Source of the DNA: Paenibacillus sambharensis
Lineage (GTDB): Bacteria; Bacillota; Bacilli; Paenibacillales; Paenibacillaceae
Assembly: GCF_003233845.1 (NCBI RefSeq)
Contig: NZ_QKRB01000044.1
Location: 248,001 to 312,000 of the forward strand
Length of the DNA: 64,000 nt
Direction of reading: 5' to 3'
Below the pieces are notes generated by a model that saw nothing but the letters and a program-made list of their open reading frames with translations, did not search any database and was not told the DNA's origin. Below are positions 34,489 to 43,448 of this stretch, in pieces (position 1 is the stretch's first letter; every line of letters begins with the position of its first letter). The position numbers and the translations under genes are program-made.

Positions 34489-35070
34489 CTATTTAAGGGC
34501 ATAAGCAAGCCCTTGGAGCACCTGGCTTACAACGTCATTGTCCTGGTCGGTATGCTGCAGGAACAAGCCTCCTTCAATTGTGGCAATAATCATGGCTGCG
34601 GCTTCCTTGACCGGCAGCTGGGGATCCAGCTCGCGTTTGTTCACTCCTTCTTGCAACAGCTTCTCCACTAATGTCATCTGAGATTGAAAGAAATCTCCGA
34701 TCTTCGCACGTATCATGACCGCTTCTTGTGCAGCTTGTGTGTATAAAGTCACAAACGGGCTCCCTCCAAGACCGGTTACCGACTGATCCACCAATCCCTT
34801 GACCAGCATAATCAGCCTCTGCGTTGCGGGCAGATCGCTTCTGCTAACCGTATCGTCCATGGCTTGGTTGTATTGGGCAATCAGATCATCCACGATCGCT
34901 GCGAGCAAATCCTCCTTCCCTTTAAAATGATAGTAGATGTTCGTTTTGGACACTTTACTGGCGGCGACAATATCATCCATGCTCGTTAAGTGATAGCCCC
35001 GCTCCAGAAACAGGGAGGCGGCTATACGGAGCACGGTTTCCCGGTTAGTGGTTTTTTTGTTTTTGATCAT
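34489..35070 (-). CDS. TetR/AcrR family transcriptional regulator
   Basis: 193 residues. The N-terminal helix-turn-helix (about 10-57) reads TVLRIAASLFLERGYHLTSMDDIVAASKVSKTNIYYHFKGKEDLLAAI, followed by an all-helical ligand-binding domain. Target and ligand are unknown. The gene stands alone, with no partner efflux or enzyme gene divergent from it except the rhamnogalacturonan lyase 385 bp away, which may or may not be a target. An inverted repeat around its own promoter suggests autoregulation. Confidence 0.93.
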   Translation of the reverse strand: MIKNKKTTNRETVLRIAASLFLERGYHLTSMDDIVAASKVSKTNIYYHFKGKEDLLAAIVDDLIAQYNQAMDDTVSRSDLPATQRLIMLVKGLVDQSVTGLGGSPFVTLYTQAAQEAVMIRAKIGDFFQSQMTLVEKLLQEGVNKRELDPQLPVKEAAAMIIATIEGGLFLQHTDQDNDVVSQVLQGLAYALK

Positions 35071-35078
35071 GAAAGTAC

Positions 35079-35119
35079 TTTACAGGACACGGCTTATTTT
35101 GTCAAAAGATCCCTGTAAA
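35079..35119 (-). promoter_or_regulatory. Promoter of the TetR gene with flanking inverted repeat
   Basis: On the minus strand TTGACA, a 17-nt spacer and TAAAGT lie just before the ATG. TTTACAGG (35079-35086) and CCTGTAAA (35112-35119) flank the promoter as an 8-bp inverted repeat. In the rest of 35120-35454 I see no gene and no clear plus-strand promoter for the next gene. Confidence 0.45.
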
Positions 35120-35454
35120 ACTTTAGGATTGTTAGCCGTTTTTCTGGGTGCCTGAGATTGGCGTTATTCCACCAAAGAGCATACGTTAGGACGGGCATAT
35201 TCAATAGACAAGAACAAACAATTTTCGCAGCGCCGGCTGAGGATAGGTCGGTTTTTTGGGCAAAGAAGACGGCAAATTGAATAGAGAAGACAGCAGGCAG
35301 CCCGTATGATTGGGAAAGAAAGCACTTACATCCTTGGACACCGGTCTTCCAATACCTTGAGTAAAGGGGGAGTGCTGCAGTTATAACAGCCGGGATTGAT
35401 GATACGCGGCATGGTAACACCAATCATATATTAGGAAAGTGAGGGATCATCGTT

Positions 35455-38400
35455 TTGAACCGAAGATTTAATAAGGGATGGACGCTGCTGCTTGCAATGG
35501 TCATGCTGGTCTATACCGTTATGCCGGCTGTTGGAGCCGGATTGCAAACCGTCCATGCGGAACAGGCCGTGTGGAAGTTTGATTTTGGCACGAAGACAAG
35601 CCCGGTCCTTGATGGCTATACGGGCATTCACGAGGAACTGCTGTATACAGAGGAAACGGGTTATGGCCTGTCGGCTGCTGTTGCCTCAAGGCACCGGGGC
35701 GGGACAGAAGCAGATGCGATGGCTGCCGACTTTGTCCTTGGAAGCGCATTCTCTTTTATCGTGAATATTCCGGACGGCAACTATAATGTAACCGTCTATT
35801 CGGGTGACCTGCTCACAGGAACATCGACGACCAATACCCGCACGACGATTGGCGGAGAGCTGATGGGTACGATCAGCACCCGACAGGCGGTTTCGCAAGC
35901 GACCTACCCGGCGGCTGTCACGGGCGGAAAGCTGGAGCTGGCGTTCAGCGGCAATGGCGTTGGCGCTTATGTGAACGGTGTGGTAATTGAGAAAGCTGAG
36001 GCTGAGCCGCCGGCAGCTCCCGCAGCCCCAACAGGGCTCACGGTCTTGGGATCGAGTGCTGCAGGAGTAGGCCTGAAGTGGACAGAATCTCCTGCTGCTT
36101 CGGGATACAGCGTGTACCGTTCGGTTTACGAAGGGGATAGCTATCAGAAGCTCGGGAGCACAGAGACTCCAAGCTATACGGATACGGGGGTCGAAGCGGG
36201 CATGAGCTATATGTATCGAGTGACTTCGATCGGCCTGGATGGCCAGGAATCCGAACCAAGCCTTCCGGTTGCCGCGGAAGTCAGCGGGGAGATGAATCCG
36301 CCGCAGTCGCTTCCGGAAGCGCTGCCATACCAGTTTGACTTTGGGCCTGGTGAGCAGGCGGAGGGCTATCTGAAGGTGGAATCCTCGGCTGCTTATGCCG
36401 CGGAGCGGAAGTATGGCTTTGCCGATCCTCAGAAGGTAGGGGCGGGGAGCCGCGATACAGGCGATGCGCTGAAATCGGATTTCAGTGTGCCGGCGGGTAC
36501 GGCCTTCCTGCTAGATCTGCCTAACGGTGACTACAGCGTGACGGTTATCGCTGGCGATTCGGCGGAAGCGTCCGAGATCGCAGTCAAAGCGGAGTTAATT
36601 GAGAAAATCCAGCTCACGCCTGTAGCGGCGGGTGAGTATATGGAGCGCACCTTTGACATTGCTCTGACAGATGGACAGCTGAGCCTGGAGTTCAGCGGCG
36701 CGGCACCGAAGCTGAACGGGCTGATCGTCAAGAAGCTTCCGGAGCGTGAGGCTGGCAGTCTGCCTGAGGTCTATATAGCTGGAGACTCCACCGTTCAGAC
36801 CTATGATGAATACTGGAAGCCGGAGGCAGGCTGGGGCCAGATGATCGGCCGGTTCTTCGATGATTCCATCGTCTTCCACAATCATGCCATCGGGGGACGC
36901 AGTACGAAGTCGTTCCTTGAGCAGGGAAGACTGGATGCTATTTTCCGTGCCATCAAGCCGAATGACTATTTCCTTATCCAGTTTGGCCATAACGATGCGA
37001 CGATCAGCAGGCCGGAGCGGTATGCATCCGTTCCAGATTATAAGAATTATCTCAAAACCTACGTGAACGGTGCGCGTCAGCGGGGAGCCGTCCCTATTCT
37101 GGTGACACCGGTAGGACGCAGAGATTTCAATCCGGAGACCGGCAAGTTCAATGTCAGCTTCCCGGAATACGTAAAGGGCATGAAGGAAGTTGCGGCGGAG
37201 CTGGAGGTGCCGCTCGTCGATCTTAGCGCCCTTAGTGTTGCCTATTACGACTCTATTGGCCCAGCAGCTACGCTGTCAGTGTTCCTGCATGTGGAACCGG
37301 GCATCTATCCGGCATTCATGAATGGTGTGCAGGATAACACCCACTTCCAGGAGTATGGAGCTATTCAGCTTGCGCGGCTGGTATCCGGGGCGATCAAGGA
37401 CCTTGGCCTCCCGCTGTCCGAGTATGTGACGGGGATCGAGCCGCCGGATGCTCTGCCGGAGAAGCCGCAGGGCCTTAAGGCAGGCAGTATCAGCAATGCT
37501 ACGGCGACTCTGAACTGGAATGCATCTGAAGGAGCGGATATTTACCGGATCTACAGGAAGCTGAAGGATGGCGCTGATTATACGCTGATCGGGACGGCAG
37601 CCGTTCCGCAGATTACGATTGGCGGCATGGAGGATGGCAAGGAGTATCAGGTGCGGGTATCAGCCGTCAACGGACTGGGTGAGTCGGAGCTTTCGGACGT
37701 GCTGACCATTCGCATGAAGAAGGCGCAGTTCAAGTATGATTTCGGTCTGACAACCAGCCCGGTCGCAGAAGGCTATGCGGCTGTCACGCCACAGACGCAG
37801 TATACAGAGGAGCGAGGCTACGGCCTTCTGACGACGGAGGGGATGGATGGCCGGGACCGCGGGGCAGGCGACGATCTGCAGCGGGACTTCATTATGCGCG
37901 GCGGCGGCTTCGAGTTCCAGGTGGATCTCCCTAACGGAATCTATTCCGTTAAAGTGCTGATCGGGGATATGCTGGCAGGCGCGTCCGCGCGTACGAGCGT
38001 CACCATAGAAGGCAAGAATCTGGGTACTTATTCATCCGGCAAGGCCAGCACAACCGAGCAGGTCTTTAACAATATTGAAGTGAAGGACGGCAGGATGAAC
38101 TTCATGTTTGCCGACCAAAGCTCCATTGTTAACGCCGTAGAGATTACACCAGTTATCCAGGCGCCGGGTGACCTTAAAGCGGATTCCAAATCGCTGGACC
38201 CAGATAGTCCTTCCGTGACCCTGTCCTGGACGGCGGTCGAAGGCGCGGCAGGCTACGGGGTATACCGCAAGGATGTCGAGGCTGCGGCTCCGGTACTGCT
38301 TGCGAAGGTTGCGGAGTCTTCCTATACGGACCAGGAAGCGGTCATCGGCTCGGAATACGAATACACAGTTACAACGCTGGAATCACTGGATGGCTCCGGA

Positions 38401-41400
38401 CTGGAATCGGTCCCGTCGGATCGGGTCCTGGTCTCCATGACGGATCCAGACGCCGCTGCGCCGCCTGCGCCGGTGAACCTGTCGGCGGTGTCAGTAACGA
38501 AGAATGAAATCACAATTACGTGGAATGAGGTGCCGGAGGCCTTGTCCTATCAGATCTTCCGGGCAGATAAGAACGGGAGCTATGTGCTGATTGGCAAGAC
38601 AGCAGAACTGACATTCAAGGACACGGACGTGCTGACCACGGTTCCTTATTCTTACAAGGTCGCAGCGGTTAACGCAGGAGGTGTATCCCCGCTGTCAGAG
38701 GCTCTGGTGACAGAGGCGGGAACCGTTCTTAGCAGGCAGATGGAGTACTTGAAGAGAGCGCTTGTTGCCGTGAAGACGGATGAAGGTGTCTATGTCGGCT
38801 GGCGGATGCTGGGTACGGACCCTGAGAATATCGCCTTCAATCTGTATCGCAACGGCAAGAAGCTTAACGGCGAGCCGCTGACTGGCAGCACGAATTATCT
38901 TGACAGCAAGGGCAAGACGGATGCTGTATACGAGGTAAGAGCTGTCGTGGATGGCAGAGAAGAGCCGTCGGGAGAAACGGCACAGGTCTGGGGAGGAAGC
39001 AGTCTGGACATCCCGCTGAATAAGCCGGAAGACGGCGTAACGCCGCTTGGTGATCCCTATACCTACCGGGCTAACGATGCCAGTGTAGGCGACCTGGATG
39101 GCGACGGGGAGTATGAGTTTATCGTGAAGTGGGACCCGAGCAATTCCCAGGACAACTCAAAAGCCGGTTATACCGGCAATGTGTACATTGACGCCTATAA
39201 GCTCGATGGTACGCAGCTGTGGCGGATTGATCTGGGCCGCAACATCCGGGCGGGTGCACACTACACGCAGTTCATGGTCTATGACCTGGATGGTGACGGA
39301 AGAGCAGAAGTTGCCATGAAGACTGCGGATGGATCTGTAGATGGAGAAGGCGTTGCAATTGGTGATCCGTCGAAGGACTTCCGCAACTCCTCCGGTTATG
39401 TGCTGAGCGGGCCGGAATACTTGACAATCTTTGACGGCCTGACCGGCAAGGCGCTGGCTACAACCGATTATGAGCCGCCGCGCGGAACGGTTGATTCATG
39501 GGGAGACGGCTATGGCAACCGGGTTGACCGCCTGATGGCGGCCGTTGCTTACCTGGACGGCGAACGTCCTAGTCTGGTCATTACCAGAGGCATCTACACC
39601 AGATCGGTTCTCGCAGCTTATAACTGGCGGGATGGGGAACTGACGAAGCTGTGGACCTTTGATACGAAGAATGACGGTTATGGCTCATTTGCCGGCCAGG
39701 GTTATCACAGCCTGAGTGTTGCGGATGTGGATCGCGACGGCAAGGATGAGATTGTCTATGGCAACATGGTGGTGGATGATGACGGAACTGGTGTTTACTC
39801 GACCGGGCTTGGGCATGGCGATGCGCTGCATGTCAGCGATCTGAACCCTGCAAGACCTGGACTAGAGGTGTTCTCTACACAGGAAAACAAGGGATCGCCA
39901 TACGGGTATTCCATGCGTGACGTAGCGACCGGCGAGGTTCTCTGGGGCGTGCACACCGGTGAAGATACCGGCCGGGGCGCAACTGCAGATATTGATCCCC
40001 GGCATACTGGCGCAGAGGCCTGGGCGGTATCCGGCGCCTGGAACAGCCGCACAGGCGGCCTGTATTCTGCACAGGGAGAGCGGATTTCCGACTCCATTCC
40101 ATCTGCCAACTTTGCAATCTGGTGGGATGGCGATCTGCTGAGAGAGCTGTTGGACCACAACTTCAATGCAGAGGCAGGCGTTGGCGTCGGCACAATTGAT
40201 AAATGGGATTACGAGCAGAGCAAGCTTGTTAACCTGCTCACAGCGACAGGGACGTACTCGAACAATCACACGAAGGGCACACCGGCTCTGCAGGCGGATC
40301 TGTTCGGCGACTGGCGCGAAGAGGCGGTATGGCGGACCGAGGACAGCAGCGCGCTTCGTATTTATACAACCACTGCCGTGACGGACCACCGCATCTTTAC
40401 GCTGATGCATGATCCTCATTACCGTCTGTCTATCGCATGGCAAAATGTGGGCTACAATCAGCCGCCGCACACCAGCTTCTTCCTGGGCCACGGCATGGAG
40501 ATGCCTGCTATGCCGCGTATTTACACGGCGGGAGCAGGTGCGCCGGTTACTGGCATAGCCGTAGAGCCGGGTAAAGCCGATGTCAAGGTAGGTGAACAGC
40601 TTCAGCTGAAGGCAGTCATCTCACCGGCAGGCGCGTCTGACAAACAAGTGACCTGGACGTCCGCAGACCGCAGCATTGCAGAGGTCAGCGAGGGTGGTGT
40701 TGTGACGGGTGTAAAGCCGGGACGGACGACAATAACCGCGGCAACGCGGGACGGCGGCTTTAAGGCAGAGGCGAATATCATCGTTAAGCCGAATAACGGA
40801 AGCTCCCAGCCATTTCTGAAAGGGCCGGAGCGCAGTGCCTCTGGCGAGCCCTTTGACTTGATTTATGGTCTGGGTGCGGGTAAGGAAGAGGCAGCCGCGC
40901 AGGATATCACGATTCACTATGATGCCGAGCGGCTGCGGTTCGTCTCCGTAATGCCTGTGGATGACAGCCAATTCGCTGTGGCTGACTATGATGCTGAGCA
41001 GCCGGGGGTTGTTCGCATCCTGGGCGTTCATGTTGGAGAAGAGCCGACAAAGGCGGCGGACGGATTGCTGAAGCTTGCCTTCCAGGTGAAGCCGGAGGCG
41101 AAGAAGGGTGCAGCTGGAATCTCGGTTGCCAGCCTGATTGCAGCCAGCGGAGCGGGCAAGGAAACGAAGCTCGAGGGGACAACACACTCTCTTCAAGTTA
41201 ACCTTGCAAATGCGTCTGATCTGGCGGAGCTGATTACACAAGCTCAGAAGCTGCTTGATGAGGCCGTAGAAGGCAAGCGTGCTGGCCAGTACCCGGCGGG
41301 GTCCAAGGCTGCTCTGCAGGCTGCAGCTGCTGCTGCGGCAGCAGTCGCTGACAAGGAAGATGCATCGCAGCAGGAGATTGAAGCAGCGCTGAAGGAGCTC

Positions 41401-41628
41401 AGCCAAGCCGTGACCGTATTTCGTGCTTCTGTCCTTGTAAGCAAGCCGGAAGACCATAATGAGATTGGGAAGCGGTCGGTTGGCGACCTGGCTGTTATGA
41501 CGAAGAGCTATGGCATGACCTCAGCTGATCCAGGCTGGAATGCCGCGAAGAAGAATGACCTGAACAATGACGGGAAAGTTGAAATCGTGGATCTGATTAT
41601 GATGGCCCGTACGATTTTGAACAAGTAA
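35455..41628 (+). CDS. Giant rhamnogalacturonan lyase/acetylesterase with cohesin-like and dockerin domains
   Basis: 2057 residues from a TTG with GAGGG 9 nt upstream. Order: signal peptide (1-37); CBM-like beta domain (about 40-180); FN3 (185-275); second CBM-like domain (290-425); SGNH/CE12 rhamnogalacturonan acetylesterase (437-660; Ser445 in AGDST, QFGHND, Asp627/His630 in DNTHF); FN3 (666-758); third CBM-like domain (759-895); two FN3 (900-1090); PL11 rhamnogalacturonan lyase (1093-1696) with calcium loops DLDGDGEYEF, DLDGDGRAEV, DVDRDGKDEI; Big_2 (1699-1778); cohesin-like domain (about 1787-1920); FIVAR-like helices; type I dockerin (2000-2057). It should deacetylate and cleave the pectin RG-I backbone outside the cell. 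Confidence 0.93.
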   Translation: MNRRFNKGWTLLLAMVMLVYTVMPAVGAGLQTVHAEQAVWKFDFGTKTSPVLDGYTGIHEELLYTEETGYGLSAAVASRHRGGTEADAMAADFVLGSAFSFIVNIPDGNYNVTVYSGDLLTGTSTTNTRTTIGGELMGTISTRQAVSQATYPAAVTGGKLELAFSGNGVGAYVNGVVIEKAEAEPPAAPAAPTGLTVLGSSAAGVGLKWTESPAASGYSVYRSVYEGDSYQKLGSTETPSYTDTGVEAGMSYMYRVTSIGLDGQESEPSLPVAAEVSGEMNPPQSLPEALPYQFDFGPGEQAEGYLKVESSAAYAAERKYGFADPQKVGAGSRDTGDALKSDFSVPAGTAFLLDLPNGDYSVTVIAGDSAEASEIAVKAELIEKIQLTPVAAGEYMERTFDIALTDGQLSLEFSGAAPKLNGLIVKKLPEREAGSLPEVYIAGDSTVQTYDEYWKPEAGWGQMIGRFFDDSIVFHNHAIGGRSTKSFLEQGRLDAIFRAIKPNDYFLIQFGHNDATISRPERYASVPDYKNYLKTYVNGARQRGAVPILVTPVGRRDFNPETGKFNVSFPEYVKGMKEVAAELEVPLVDLSALSVAYYDSIGPAATLSVFLHVEPGIYPAFMNGVQDNTHFQEYGAIQLARLVSGAIKDLGLPLSEYVTGIEPPDALPEKPQGLKAGSISNATATLNWNASEGADIYRIYRKLKDGADYTLIGTAAVPQITIGGMEDGKEYQVRVSAVNGLGESELSDVLTIRMKKAQFKYDFGLTTSPVAEGYAAVTPQTQYTEERGYGLLTTEGMDGRDRGAGDDLQRDFIMRGGGFEFQVDLPNGIYSVKVLIGDMLAGASARTSVTIEGKNLGTYSSGKASTTEQVFNNIEVKDGRMNFMFADQSSIVNAVEITPVIQAPGDLKADSKSLDPDSPSVTLSWTAVEGAAGYGVYRKDVEAAAPVLLAKVAESSYTDQEAVIGSEYEYTVTTLESLDGSGLESVPSDRVLVSMTDPDAAAPPAPVNLSAVSVTKNEITITWNEVPEALSYQIFRADKNGSYVLIGKTAELTFKDTDVLTTVPYSYKVAAVNAGGVSPLSEALVTEAGTVLSRQMEYLKRALVAVKTDEGVYVGWRMLGTDPENIAFNLYRNGKKLNGEPLTGSTNYLDSKGKTDAVYEVRAVVDGREEPSGETAQVWGGSSLDIPLNKPEDGVTPLGDPYTYRANDASVGDLDGDGEYEFIVKWDPSNSQDNSKAGYTGNVYIDAYKLDGTQLWRIDLGRNIRAGAHYTQFMVYDLDGDGRAEVAMKTADGSVDGEGVAIGDPSKDFRNSSGYVLSGPEYLTIFDGLTGKALATTDYEPPRGTVDSWGDGYGNRVDRLMAAVAYLDGERPSLVITRGIYTRSVLAAYNWRDGELTKLWTFDTKNDGYGSFAGQGYHSLSVADVDRDGKDEIVYGNMVVDDDGTGVYSTGLGHGDALHVSDLNPARPGLEVFSTQENKGSPYGYSMRDVATGEVLWGVHTGEDTGRGATADIDPRHTGAEAWAVSGAWNSRTGGLYSAQGERISDSIPSANFAIWWDGDLLRELLDHNFNAEAGVGVGTIDKWDYEQSKLVNLLTATGTYSNNHTKGTPALQADLFGDWREEAVWRTEDSSALRIYTTTAVTDHRIFTLMHDPHYRLSIAWQNVGYNQPPHTSFFLGHGMEMPAMPRIYTAGAGAPVTGIAVEPGKADVKVGEQLQLKAVISPAGASDKQVTWTSADRSIAEVSEGGVVTGVKPGRTTITAATRDGGFKAEANIIVKPNNGSSQPFLKGPERSASGEPFDLIYGLGAGKEEAAAQDITIHYDAERLRFVSVMPVDDSQFAVADYDAEQPGVVRILGVHVGEEPTKAADGLLKLAFQVKPEAKKGAAGISVASLIAASGAGKETKLEGTTHSLQVNLANASDLAELITQAQKLLDEAVEGKRAGQYPAGSKAALQAAAAAAAAVADKEDASQQEIEAALKELSQAVTVFRASVLVSKPEDHNEIGKRSVGDLAVMTKSYGMTSADPGWNAAKKNDLNNDGKVEIVDLIMMARTILNK

Positions 41629-41651
41629 GTGTGTACGGGGCTTGTAAGGGA

Positions 41652-41676
41652 GGGGCGGCGCAAGCCGTCCCTTTTT
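41652..41676 (+). terminator. Intrinsic terminator of the pectin enzyme gene
   Basis: GGGGCGGC, GCAA loop, GCCGTCCC (one G-U pair), then TTTTT. Confidence 0.9.
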
Positions 41677-41944
41677 CTCATGAAGCAGCGGAGGTAAACA
41701 GTATGAAGGGGATGGATGCATGCCCGGCGGCAGGTGTCACTGCGGGTGGCGAAAGCGGGATTTTGTACTGATTTTCAGCGTGAAATAGTCACTTGCACCC
41801 CCTTGTTTTTTTGATTTTTCCGCTTATTTATGGTATGGTTGATACAGCTAAAGATGGAATCCACTCACATTAGGCGGGGGTTTAAAGGGTGCTTGCTTTG
41901 AAACCTTGCGCATGGTGTGATTTTTTTATTTCTGTCTTGGCCCG

Positions 41945-42080
41945 TACACTCATATATATAGGAGTGTATGGAAGGTGGACGAGGGATCAGAATACCAAGT
42001 CCCACGGCCCAGGCTGGTCTAAGAGAGGCGAAGCGTCTGACTGCCGCCTGTGGTATTCCATTCGAATCTAGCCGAGGAGG
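41945..42080 (+). promoter_or_regulatory. Structured 5' leader of ydjO
   Basis: The gap 41677-42090 holds a weak promoter candidate (TTGATT at 41811, 17 nt, TATGGT at 41834) and then a leader of about 240 nt. Hairpins: TACACTC/GAGTGTA (41945-41968) and GAATACCA/TGGTATTC (41990-42058) enclosing AGGCG/CGCCT. The ribosome binding site GAGGAGG (42074) follows. The region is GC-rich near its end and could be read in the ydjO frame from 41968, but structure seems the better explanation. Confidence 0.45.
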
Positions 42081-42090
42081 TTGCATAGCT

Positions 42091-42315
42091 GTGTATTATT
42101 CCCGTAAGAAAGTGGAAGAGGTTCCCGAGGAATTGACCGAAGTCTGGTCGTGTACCAATGACGGCTGCAACGGATGGATGAGAGATAATTTTGCTTTTGC
42201 GGTTGAACCGACTTGTCAGCTCTGTCAATCGCCCATGACCAAGGAGGCCAGGATGCTTCCCCAGCTCGTTAACACCAATCAGGATCAGCGCGCTGTGAGG
42301 AATGCAGTTAAATAA
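42091..42315 (+). CDS. ydjO: YdjO-type cold-inducible zinc-ribbon protein
   Basis: 74 residues. Four cysteines in two pairs, WSCTNDGCNGWMRDNF and PTCQLCQSPM, form a zinc-ribbon-like site, as in B. subtilis YdjO and its Paenibacillus relatives, annotated as cold-inducible or cold shock proteins. The GTG at 42091 has GAGGAGG 10 nt upstream and gives the family's usual N-terminus (YYSRKKVEEVPEE). The frame is open back to 41968. The biochemical role is unknown; RNA binding is plausible. Confidence 0.82.
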   Translation: MYYSRKKVEEVPEELTEVWSCTNDGCNGWMRDNFAFAVEPTCQLCQSPMTKEARMLPQLVNTNQDQRAVRNAVK

Positions 42316-42324
42316 AAGCTTGCC

Positions 42325-42362
42325 GGCCGGCAGCGGTTCTTTCCAAAGAACTGCTGCCGGCC
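42325..42362. terminator. Bidirectional terminator between ydjO and a secreted-protein gene
   Basis: GGCCGGCAGCGGTTC pairs with GAACTGCTGCCGGCC with one G-U pair, giving a stem of about 16 bp with a 6-8 nt loop. Confidence 0.85.
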
Positions 42363-42373
42363 GTTTGCTTAGT

Positions 42374-43207
42374 CTACTGGCTGTACCTGGCGAGCTCCAC
42401 TCCTGTCAGACGGATAATATCAGCAATGCTTTGCTCCAATGAGTGAAGAGTCTGCTTGCGGGTGTTGACCTGTCCGCTTAGTACGAGGGCCTTGCTCAAG
42501 GACTTGTGCGAGCTGACGGCATCGCGCTTGCGAAGCGACTGCTTCACTGAACCCCACTCCGCAGCAAGCGATTTGGACAAGCTGCTGACGGCGCTCCGCT
42601 CCGCCTTCTTCTTGAGCTTCACTGCATCCATTCCCGCAAGCATGCCGCGCAGGCGCTTCTTACGCTCTGCTGCTTCTGTACGGGCGGCCTTCAGCTTCGC
42701 TTCCCTGTTCTTAATATCCTGCTTGGCAACCTGTACGGCTGGCTTGATCTGATCCGCTTGTGAGCGCAGGGCTGCGGCAAGCTCCTTTTGCCCGAAGGAT
42801 TTGGCTGCTGCTGCCTGTTTGGCGAGTGAATCATAGAGTGCCAGCAGGGGCTTGTACCGCTGTTTGATTTGTTCCACTTCCTTCTTGGCGGAAGCAATTC
42901 TGGAGGCACCCACCTGCTGAATCTGCTTGCGCAGGGCGAGCAGCGCTTCCTCGCTGCTGTACTGCAGCGATTTAATAGTTTGGTCCAGACTTCTCTCCGT
43001 CTTCACCGAAGCGGCCAGCTGGTCATAGGTCTTCGATAGACTTGCGGCGAGCTCGGGGGCGGCTGTATCCATGGTTTTGTCGAGATTGGCGCGGACGGAA
43101 GCCGTGAATTCAATGGGAGCTGCGCCAGCCGGCTGCGGGATTGCGAGCAGAATGAGTATGACGCACAGGAGCCGTGCGCACGGTCTGTGCAGTGTTCGTA
43201 ATGGCAT
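42374..43207 (-). CDS. Secreted coiled-coil protein, unknown function
   Basis: 277 residues. A Sec signal peptide (LLCVILILLAIPQPAGAAP) is followed by an almost entirely helical, Ala/Lys-rich mature part with long heptad-like stretches (about 60-240). No cysteines and no catalytic motif are seen. Such proteins may act as extracellular spacers or bind the wall. GGGAGG lies 12 nt before the start, a rather long spacing. A strong terminator hairpin sits 60 nt upstream, in what may be its leader. Confidence 0.75.
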   Translation of the reverse strand: MPLRTLHRPCARLLCVILILLAIPQPAGAAPIEFTASVRANLDKTMDTAAPELAASLSKTYDQLAASVKTERSLDQTIKSLQYSSEEALLALRKQIQQVGASRIASAKKEVEQIKQRYKPLLALYDSLAKQAAAAKSFGQKELAAALRSQADQIKPAVQVAKQDIKNREAKLKAARTEAAERKKRLRGMLAGMDAVKLKKKAERSAVSSLSKSLAAEWGSVKQSLRKRDAVSSHKSLSKALVLSGQVNTRKQTLHSLEQSIADIIRLTGVELARYSQ

Positions 43208-43266
43208 GATATACCGTATACCTCCCTGTAATTTGGGTGAGATAAAGCAAACGGGCAGAATACACG

Positions 43267-43315
43267 AAAAAAAGCACCCGTAAGAGACGCCTTGTGGCGA
43301 TTCTTACGGGTGCTT
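43267..43315 (-). terminator. Strong intrinsic terminator on the minus strand
   Basis: AAGCACCCGTAAGA (43272-43285) and TCTTACGGGTGCTT (43302-43315) form a perfect 14-bp stem with an inner GCC/GGC, then seven U residues on the minus strand. It may end the cyclophilin transcript (134 nt after its stop) or act as an attenuator for the next gene. Confidence 0.85.
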
Positions 43316-43448
43316 CCGTCGTAAGCCGTGCTTATTCATCTGCTGCAACTATAGCAGGCCCTTCCTAAGTCTGTCAAGAGCTTCCATCTGTTCATGTGGT
43401 TACTGGAGGAGGAACGCCGTCATGCGACGCGAGCAGCCTGCGGTACGG

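Noticed and set aside
35094-35423. 109-codon minus-strand frame between the TetR gene and the pectin enzyme gene
   Set aside because: No ribosome binding site, unusual composition, and it overlaps the TetR promoter region.
35455-41628. A cellulosome
   Set aside because: Only one protein with one cohesin-like and one dockerin domain is seen. No scaffoldin, no other dockerin enzyme is in the window; the GH18 and GH43 enzymes lack dockerins.
42001-42075. tRNA-like stretch (TTCGAATC near 42060 and GGTCTAAGAG near 42014) in the ydjO leader
   Set aside because: The bases flanking TTCGAATC do not form a T stem, and no 7-bp acceptor stem or anticodon arm closes around it. It is more likely chance or part of a different structure.
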